From Lepeophtheirus salmonis (taxonomy: Eukaryota > Arthropoda > Copepoda > Siphonostomatoida > Caligidae): a stretch of 64,000 nucleotides of DNA. Each line of letters begins with the position of its first letter. The first letter of the stretch is position 1. The translations under genes and the position numbers were made by a program. The notes under the pieces are model-generated. The model was not told where the DNA came from, ran no database searches, and was given only the letters and a program-made list of their open reading frames with translations. The stretch is taken from assembly GCF_016086655.4 (NCBI RefSeq), contig NC_052144.2:27745896-27809895 (forward strand), written 5' to 3'. Of the stretch, positions 56,280-64,000 are shown one piece after another.

Positions 56280-59200
56280 TGAAATTGTACTGCACTTGCA
56301 AGTGTAAGTCAATGCAATCTTGAACTGGAGCTGGCTGAGGGAACACTTGAAAAATGTTCTTAAAAGGTTGTCCATCAAAAATTTAAGCTTGTCAAGAATA
56401 AAAAATGGAATGATATTGAGAACTTCTAAAGGCCAAATACTTTTGTCTTCGAAACATTGAATAACATCCCTGACACCTATATAAACATGAAGAAATATAA
56501 ATTGGGATTCGTTTCCATATTCGGATCCACATTCGTATGTCAGGAGCTATTCCTCCTCATGGAATTTAAAAAAAAAAATACCGCTAGGGGTTTTTACATG
56601 GAACAATGGATGACGTCACCATTAGGATTGTAGAAAATATGACCTGCCAGTATGTTAAAAAAAAGAAAGCAACATTGAATAAGGTAATCTTTATGTGAAT
56701 AATGTTTTAGAGTAGTACAGCTGGTATAACGTTGCATTATATTAGCTGTAAACAATTTTGAGAATAGGAAAATAATAAACACAAATCCCACCTTTATCTA
56801 TCAAAGACAAGAACATAAATTACTCCCATGTAGATTCTTAATTATACTCTGAGGCCAACAAGGACTTACACTTATAAGTCTGCAACAAATTTTACTCTTC
56901 ATCTTTCACACACTACTACTCTTTCTCTCTTCAAGTATGATGATTCAGATTTACATAATAAAAAACATTGTTAGATTGCAAGTACAAAAAGTATTGTGCT
57001 TGTCCCATATCCTATTTTCATATATTTGTTATTCCCATAGATATACTCTCCACTGATGCCATTTTCAAAATAACTAGACTATTTAGTAGGCATTCAATTG
57101 AATGCTTTTCAAAATATAAATTACTTTATTTAAGCCTTAATTACAAATAACGGGAAACCATTATTTTACATAAAATATACTTAAGCTTTTACTCAACAAA
57201 TCCTATTAGTCAACTAAAGTTTTTTATTATAGGTAATATTAGTGAAAATAATGGATTATAGAAGGATGTTCTTTGAAGCTATGGGGAAATAAATGTACTT
57301 ATAAACTCATTATAACCTCATATAGCAACAATACATATTCAATGTACAGCCTAAAATTATGAAATTTGCTTTTCAGTCATTATAATAAGTAAATAGTGTG
57401 TATTGCTTTCCACTAAAAAATTACTCTTAATTAATATATATAGATTAAATGATAATATTATGGGTAATACCTATTTAATTTATTACATCATATTGACTAA
57501 ACCTGTTAATTAGTAAATATATTATTTTAGTTTATACATTTCATAGAAGAAGTTGGAATTTTTCGAGAAATAAACATACAATTTTGTGCATTTCCTACTA
57601 TATAACTGTAACTCTATCACTCTATAAAAAAAAACCTTCTAAAACCAACATAAATGCAGGCAAACAAAGTCTAATAGTCAACTGATTAACATGATTCACC
57701 GCACAAAATTTTGTGAAATAATGAATTAATTTTAGAAAATCATTTATAAATATATTATCCTTAAATTTTAAAATTTTAAAATCCACAGTCTGTATATTTA
57801 ATTAGTCACAACTGAAGAAAAAAATGAAAGATGTATTTTAAGTTGTAAAATGGACAAAGAAAAAAAACGAAGCGCTAATTGACCTTTTCTCAAAATTATT
57901 CATTAGTAAAGTTTACTTTTGTATTTCTAGTAAGAGATATTTTAAAAGTCTAAGTTTTCGAGTTCGAAATTCGAAGCAATCTCTAGTTTGTAGTTCTGTT
58001 AAATCGTATTAAGACACTTTCTATTAAAATATAATATAATTTTATATAATTATTTATGTATCTTGTGATTCATTACTCTTTTTTAGTTGTAGCTAAAGCA
58101 TAAATTTTGTAAGAATCAAATCTATTTACAAAATATATGATTTATTATATTTAAATTAATAATAGGTTTATATTGGTTTTAAATTATTTGTTGCATAGCT
58201 ATTAAAAATAGGTGATAAAATCAAAAAATCCAATAAAAAGTTATATATATAATGCTTATAAAGTTATAAAACAAAAATTATAACCTTAAAATAACAATGC
58301 AAAACTTATAATTTTTATAAACTTATAATTATATGTATATAAATAAATGTATTCCATGACAAAGAAAAAAACCAATTTATTATTTCTCCAATATAATAAG
58401 CATTAAACTATCGGTTATAACACTAGCGAACCAAATTTTAACTTTTTTTTACACTGGATTATGGAAGTTTGTTCCAGATTGATGTTACACCTATAAATTA
58501 TTTTCCACCATGAAGCAACTAAATATAAGAGAAAAAATTATAAAACAGAGTTTATCAGATTTATATAAATATTTTTGTGAATTCTGTATCTTTTACTGAA
58601 ACAAAGAAAATGTCTTGTAAGTACCAAATGAATAGATTAAAAACGGCAAATCAATTTTTTTTCGAAGCATTTACTTTGCTTATTTGAAGAACTTGTTGGT
58701 TTAGCTCTATTTGATAGTTGAGTCAATTTGCCATCCCAAAAGAAAATATTATTTGAAATGAAAGGAAAATCAAGACCAAAATTAAAAGAAAAAATTCATA
58801 CATATAATGATAGAAGACTTTGCACAAGCAAGACAAAAATATCATTCAGATTCTGAAACTACCCAGAATAGTTTTTAAAATTAAATTCCAAATTGTGGCC
58901 ATATAGCAATGGTTATAAGAAATCCCTTGAATTAATTAGTTCTCTTAAAGTTGTCTATAATCAAGCAGAACGAAACTTACTTACTTGAATCACTGACTTG
59001 TCAACAACTGACGAATTGTGGCTTCAATTGATGTTACAATTCTTTCAAGAGCATCTAAAGATGTATCTAGTCTAGCTTAGAATGTAAAACATATTACTAA
59101 GGAAAAAAAGATGACCATTTATTAGATATATTGTGTAGTAATGCTTGATGGAGTAGAAACTATTATTATTATTAAATGAATTATCTTATATTAAAAAAGT

Positions 59201-59780
59201 TACACAATAAAAAAATATTTATCACAAAAACAAAAATGATTGACAATTGTTAACTATACTATCTCTTTTTTAATAAATAATCAATTTTTAAAGCGTTTGA
59301 GCTAACTTTAAATATAGCTCAATTTGACATACAATTTACCAATTGAGCTTTTTAAAGTAAAAAAACAGATTGTTACTCAAATAACTAAATTAAATCCGTC
59401 AATATACAGAACCTAGGTATAAGAAACATACAACAAAAATAGAAACAAAAACAAATAAAAATGAATTACAATAAGTTATTTACCATTAAGATTAATTTTA
59501 TTTAAAATATTTTTAAGAGAGTACAATTAACTTAAATTAAAATTTTTGCTGATATGGAAGAGTAATACCTTATAACATCAGCGCCATATTTCCATCCAGA
59601 GTCCAGAATCATCAAAAGTTAAAGAGCATATCTTGTACTAGCTGATATGATGACAACTGTTATTTCCTCAGCAGCTAAAGGGTATAAATTGTAATTTTGC
59701 TGCCAATAAATGGTTTGGAATTCAACAAACCCTTTGTTTTTCCTGGGGATCCCTTTCGTTTTGAAAGAATTAACAAAACT
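56280..59780. other. Very AT-rich sequence with no recognised gene
   Basis: The most AT-rich part of the window, especially 57.2-59.6 kb, with many TATAA and ATTTA words. The phrase GATTGCAAGTACAAAAAGTA at 56974 recalls the inverted repeat arms near 29 kb. No coding relic was recognised. Confidence 0.5.
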
Positions 59781-59782
59781 AG

Positions 59783-60740
59783 TGTTTTTCATGTTCCTTT
59801 AATTGGTCAGATGGAGTTGCACTAATTTAGTATAAGTAAGGTTTATAATTTTGGTAAGAATACAAAAGCGTGCGAGGAAAAGGAAGAAATACTTATGGCA
59901 TCATTGATTAAATATTATACATCTTCCTTTATCAAAAACATTATCATTCCTGCCTTTATTATTTCAATATTAATATAATATTAGAAACTGATAGTCGATA
60001 AAGAAAGGAATAAAACGCCTAAAATAACGTCGCCCCCCTGTCTGGATTTCTGAAAATGGAGGCTTAGCAATTTGGAAAATACTTACCGGATGGGAAACAG
60101 ATGGCTTGTCGGATTTGTCGATATAAATGTGCCTTTAATTCCCTGTCTAGAATTACACGCTACTCATAAATGTATGATGGTTTATTTTTTAGTATGTTGA
60201 TTATATTTAATTTAAACTTTCTTTTAAACTGGGAACTTCAAATATATTTCAAAATACTCTAGTTTGTCGTTTCATTAGTTATTATTCTGAGAATATGGTT
60301 CATAATGAATCACAATTTCATGGAGTGTGACGTTTTCAAATCTACTGCAACGGATAAAAAACGTCTAAGTCAATTATACGTAGTATATCTTGATTAAAAT
60401 TTTGCTAATAAATACTTTCGTTATACCCTCAAAAATCATAATAAAGCAGGCAGTTCATAATCACATCAGTATTTTCAACAATGATACCATAAGTCTTTAT
60501 CCCCCCTTCTCCTTGCACGCGTTTTTCTCTACAGAATTATCAACTTTAAGTATAATTAAATATTATATTATTACATTCATTCCATGTGACCTAGGAATCG
60601 TCTTTGAATTTCATATACATATAGTATATTTTCTTCTCTAGGAAGGACAAGGGTGCGACCTACGCACATTGAGGTCATTTGAATAATTTCTTCCGAGCGT
60701 GTTCTCCATTGAGAAACGTTATTATTCATTACTTTATTCA
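59783..60740. repeat. Dispersed repeat family A, member split by a MITE
   Basis: The left part (59785-59836) reads GTTCCTTTAATTGGTCAGAT, then GTTGCACTAATTTAGTATAA. The right part resumes at 60549 with AGTATAATTAAATATTATAT, then GTGACCTAGGAATCGTCTTT, GGGTGCGACCTACGCACATT and GCGTGTTCTCCATTGAGAAA. Together they match the continuous copy at 48.04 kb. Confidence 0.75.
59837..60548. mobile_element. hAT-derived MITE, 712 bp, deleted form of the 21.19-kb element
   Basis: Left 330 bp match 21190-21522 and right 380 bp match 22748-23129 at roughly 85-90% by eye; about 1.2 kb of the interior, including most of the transposase, is absent. Both ends are kept (TAAGGTTTATAAT and TTATCAACTTTA). Flanking octamers AGTATAAG and AGTATAAT (59829-59836 and 60549-60556) agree at seven of eight, consistent with an 8-bp target duplication. 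The start of the BED-finger reading frame survives at about 60057. Confidence 0.85.
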
Positions 60741-60764
60741 TTTATAGCTAAGAGTGAAGGACCA

Positions 60765-60900
60765 ACTAATTGGTCCCTAGGACTGATGAATAGTGAAAAA
60801 GAACGGACCGATAAGAAAAAAGTCTGAAAAGGCGGAAAAAAATAAAAAAGACTGATTAGAAATTCAGTCCTAGGACTCGTCCAAAACTAAGGGGTCCCAA
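60765..60900. repeat. Short inverted repeat with CCTAGGACTGA arms
   Basis: GGTCCCTAGGACTGATGAA at 60773 and TTCAGTCCTAGGACTCGTCC at 60865 are inverted copies separated by about 70 bp containing GGACCGATAAG. This looks like part of a small hairpin-forming MITE; ends were not fixed. Confidence 0.45.
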
Positions 60901-61094
60901 AACTTTGATGTTCTGTCCTGCCCCATTCTAAATCTCAAGCAAATTGCAAACGTACAAGTGTGTATTTGTAGGTAAATGATTTCATCATTAATCCATCTTG
61001 ATCATTTTTGACCATATATTTAATAAATAAATAAAAAATGAATCAGTTCTTAATTCAGAATAATCACACAAAAGTATATTATTAAAAAAATATA

Positions 61095-61260
61095 TTATGT
61101 ATTTACTACCCTATGAACAACCTGGCGCAAACCTACGCACATTGAGTTCAAGAGAATAATTTCTCCCGAGTGCCTCCATTGAGTTATGTTGTTCCATTGT
61201 GCTTTTGTGAATTTTAATTCCAGGGCATCGAGTCCTATTATGTTTAGGACAATCTAATAT
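61095..61260. repeat. Dispersed repeat family A, member 4
   Basis: Contains CTATGAACAACCTGGCGCAA, CCTACGCACATTGAGTTCAA and CTCCATTGAGTTATGTTGTT, matching the 3' half of the 48.04-kb copy. Confidence 0.65.
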
Positions 61261-61264
61261 CTTT

Positions 61265-62570
61265 TTAATTTGGATCACTTGGATAATCAGCAATAGCGTT
61301 TTTCTATGCCAGAGACTCAAATATCCTTATAATATTTGTGTGTATCATATTTTTGTTCCACATTATTGATTTATCATTTATTTACTCTATCCAATGTTTT
61401 GTTTTGTTAGTTACAGAATTAACTACCCAGGTTTCAAATAATATTTCCTTTTTACGTTGCTCCTTACTCTGAAGACATTGACAATTTTCAAGAAAAAAGA
61501 AGTTAATGGAAGGTAATCAAATTTTCTTCTTACACTTTCGGGACTACAAGGGCCCTGATTATATTTTCATCTAACTTTTGATATTTTTTACTCAATGGGA
61601 TTACAAAACACTTTTTTTTTTTTTTTGCAAAAATTACATATCTAGGTTCGATATATTTTTGGGGACACCGGGGTCCCTATTGTCCTGAAGGGTAAAGAGA
61701 CGAATAATTAATTATACACAAAGAAGTATTTTTCATTTTTATATTAATTTCCTAAAACATAAACATTTTCTATAATTAAAATAAAAATAAATAAACTTTC
61801 TATTAGAATCATAAATAAATAACAATTCTTTTTGAGCACTATAATTACAAAAAGAATTTATTGATTTTTTCCAGAAACAATACATAAAAATACTTAGCAT
61901 GTATTGCATTAAAAATGAGTTGTATTCCCTATTTTTTTATTGTTTTAATTTCTGCAATTCCCTCTCGTCGATATATTTGTTGATAGGTGGAGTGGATTAC
62001 ATAGAAGAATGATTTATGAGCGTGACGCTTGACCTGTTTATACTCTTTGCATTCGACTTCTGTATTTACCTATAAGTAGTTTTGCTAAAATAATTTTGAA
62101 ATCCAATAATTTCATGGCTTTTTTATATAATCTTGTAAACAATATACAAATTAACACAAATATACATGAGATTAAAAAAAGCCTGAGATAATAACCACAT
62201 CTCGATAATTTTCAATCTATTTTATAAGTAGCAGTCTTTTTAAGATCCAGAATATTAACACCTCCCATACCAGAATTGTATAATGATACCACATGATCCT
62301 GTTCTGTATTTATGTATTTCTCTCTATTTGACTTGAGTACCTACCGTGCTTTAATATATAGCCCAGTGTGTGCCAGATTTTCCTTTAGCAATCAATATAT
62401 CCTTTATTTAAACCAATCGACACTTGTGTTGCTCTCATTTGGATTTAGTAAACGTTGAGATCATTTAACATTTTTTTAAATCACCATCATAGCTGCTTAC
62501 GAAATCTGAACACACCTGAGCTACTTTTCAATGTAGCTCCTTTGTACCTGGACAATCATATTTGAAGAAA
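61265..62570. other. AT-rich sequence with no recognised gene
   Basis: No coding relic was seen; a T run lies at about 61610-61626. Confidence 0.5.
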
Positions 62571-62579
62571 ATGGGTTAA

Positions 62580-63660
62580 GTGTATAAGCTAGCCCTGTCT
62601 ACATCCTCATGGAGAAGAAAGTGCTGTAGTGAGCCAGGTATATTCTGCTATATCTATGAATACTTCACTTTATCACCTCAAAGACGGAACATAATTACAT
62701 TCGTTAAGAGTGTGTACCTCGCTTATTTTAAAGTACCACTTGGAGACCAAGAAAAATGGGCACCTCTCATAGTATGCACGACTTGTTTGGAAACTCTGAG
62801 CTCATGGTCTCAAGGAAAAAACGCTAAACTCAAATTTGGTGTACCTATGATTTGGAGAGAACCAACAAACCACATATATGATTTCTACTTGTATCTTGGA
62901 AATTTTAAATGATTCAATAAAAAGAGCAAGTGATACATGACATACCCTGTTATCTCCTTTGGAATACGTCCAAGTTTCACCAAGTTAGCAGATATCGATG
63001 AAGAAGCATATACTTCAGTCGATGATGATAATGAAGAAGATGCAGATGCAAGTTACACACCATTGGGTTCATTGTTTGGTCAACCTTCCCTGTATAATCA
63101 ACCTGAATTGAATGACCTGATTTGAGGTTTGAATTTACCTACACAATCTGCTTAGTTGTTTGCTTCCAGACTGCAAGAGTGAAAAATACTTACTCAGGGC
63201 AAGTGTCACATTCTATCGTAACAGAAATGCAGAACTGAGGAAGTTGTTTGATTCTGACAAGCCCTTTGTATAATGCAGTGACATTTAAGAGCGTCTTATG
63301 GTTGTGAGATTACCTGCGTATCATTCAAGTGAGTGGAGACTTTTTATTGATAGCTCAAAAACAAGTTTAACGTATGTTTTACTTCACAATGGTAACATAG
63401 GATATATCCCTATTGGACACTCAATCTCCATGAGAGAGAAGTATGGAAACATCAAAATTCTACTTGAACGATTGAAATACTGTAATGGGCAGTTGTTAAT
63501 CTTTGTGGATTTTGAAATGGCGAACTTCCTTTTGGGTCAACAAGGAGGTTAAACAAAATATCCTTTTTTCCTTTACAACTAGGACAATAGAGCTGACAAG
63601 GATAACTGTGTTAGAATGGAATAAAATAAAACCTTTTAATCAACCTATAGTTCAAAAACC
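62580..63660 (+). pseudogene. Decayed copy of a repetitive animal gene family, function unknown
   Basis: The plus strand reads YLAYFKVPLGDQEKWAPLIV, CTTCLETLSSWSQGKNAKLK and FGVPMIWREPTNHIYDFYLY (62700-62900). After an in-frame stop come IPSFTKLAD-like text and an acidic run (DEEAYTSVDDDNEEDADASY), then PLGSLFGQPSLYNQPELNDL. A frameshift leads to SSEWRLFIDSSKTSLTYVLL, HNGNIGYIPIGHSISMREKY and FVDFEMANFLLGQQGG (63320-63550). From memory this order (a cysteine-pair start with WSxG, FGxPMxWREPxNH, acidic linker, ELNDLxRDLNL, SSEWRLFIDSSK, VDxxMVNFLLGQQGG) is a multi-copy, largely uncharacterised protein family in arthropods and cnidarians. Two stops (62912, 63125) and one frameshift show decay. 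It may continue past 63660. Confidence 0.55.
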
Positions 63661-64000
63661 TCATGTGATAAACAACAACTAGTGACTCATTGAAATCGGT
63701 AGCCAATATGCAAAAACTCATAACAGATTTGGAATCAACAGCCAAAATACAGTGAAATTCACTGTAAAAACTCATACAAGAACAATTGTGTTGGCCAGTA
63801 TTAGTGGTAAATCCAATTTGTACAACCCGGTACATGGTCATTTTAGTGTAAAAAAGAACATTTTTGAATCATTATAAGAAAAGTTATTTCCCATTAAATT
63901 GGTGGGAAGGTCATGTCCCTATTGTGCCGAAAGGTTTAAATGAGCTAGTGCTTTGTGGAGCTCATATAGGTAGGTAATAAAAAATGTTTACAAAAAGTTT
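63661..64000. other. Window end, no firm feature
   Basis: Plus-strand text just after 63600 (EWNKIKPFNQPIVQKP) may be the continuation of the preceding family. No separate feature was seen. Confidence 0.3.

Noticed and set aside
1753..56618. Several TGACGTCA palindromes (1753, 7136, and related TGACGTC sites near 25.2, 26.64, 36.44 and 56.61 kb) as CRE-type regulatory sites
   Set aside because: No gene or promoter is nearby, and at least the first two sit in a shared repeat-like context, so a regulatory role is unsupported.
1..64000. Bacterial or phage-type systems (operons, CRISPR, toxin-antitoxin)
   Set aside because: Composition, spliced transposase, microsatellites and transposon types are those of an animal genome; no regularly spaced direct repeats or compact gene clusters exist.

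Overview
The window looks like non-coding, transposon-rich DNA from an AT-rich animal genome. No open frame exceeds about 225 codons. There is no operon-like packing, no ribosome-binding-site pattern, no tRNA or rRNA, and no CRISPR array. Almost every stretch that reads as protein belongs to a decayed transposable element: several Tc1/mariner lineages, two hAT-type elements, a possible piggyBac relic, several non-LTR retrotransposons (LINEs) and one or two LTR retrotransposons. The mix, with many degenerate Tc1/mariner lineages in very AT-rich DNA, is what I would expect from a copepod such as the salmon louse Lepeophtheirus. That assignment rests on remembered family resemblance and was not tested by any search.

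Layout. 1-5.7 kb: mostly featureless, with a Tc1 5' end at 1.4-1.64 kb. 5.8-8.1 kb: a 0.57-kb foldback element and a ~120-bp tandem repeat. 8.3-16.8 kb: a graveyard of Tc1/mariner pieces, a zinc-knuckle gag-like ORF1, a piggyBac-like relic and two LINE pieces lying tail to tail. 17-20 kb: a short CAGGGGCGT-type MITE and an unidentified coding-like stretch. 20.07-23.39 kb: a hAT-like element split by a second, better-defined hAT element of 1,940 bp with an 8-bp target duplication. 24.7-30 kb: one candidate host exon, a ~105-bp repeat and members of a short dispersed family. 31.2-37.5 kb: a LINE endonuclease region, Tc1 and mariner pieces, and a LINE 3' end with a poly(A) tail (all on the minus strand). 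37.6-39.6 kb: a gutted Ty3/gypsy-like element. 40.17-41.41 kb: a mariner with both terminal repeats and TA duplications. 42.3-44.9 kb: two more retroelement relics. 46.7-49.7 kb: a mariner-like transposase with its 3' end repeated in inverted orientation 2.3 kb away and a LINE reverse transcriptase piece in between. 50-62 kb: mostly AT-rich empty sequence with a hAT-derived 712-bp MITE inside a dispersed repeat. 62.6-63.7 kb: a decayed copy of what I take to be a repetitive animal gene family.

Nothing here works together as a pathway. The useful content is the insertion history: an inner hAT jumped into an outer hAT, and its internally deleted derivative jumped into a repeat whose empty form is present at 48.04 kb. 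No convincing complete host gene is present. One minus-strand exon candidate (24.7-24.9 kb) and three unidentified coding-like regions (18.6, 53.2 and 55.9 kb) are flagged.
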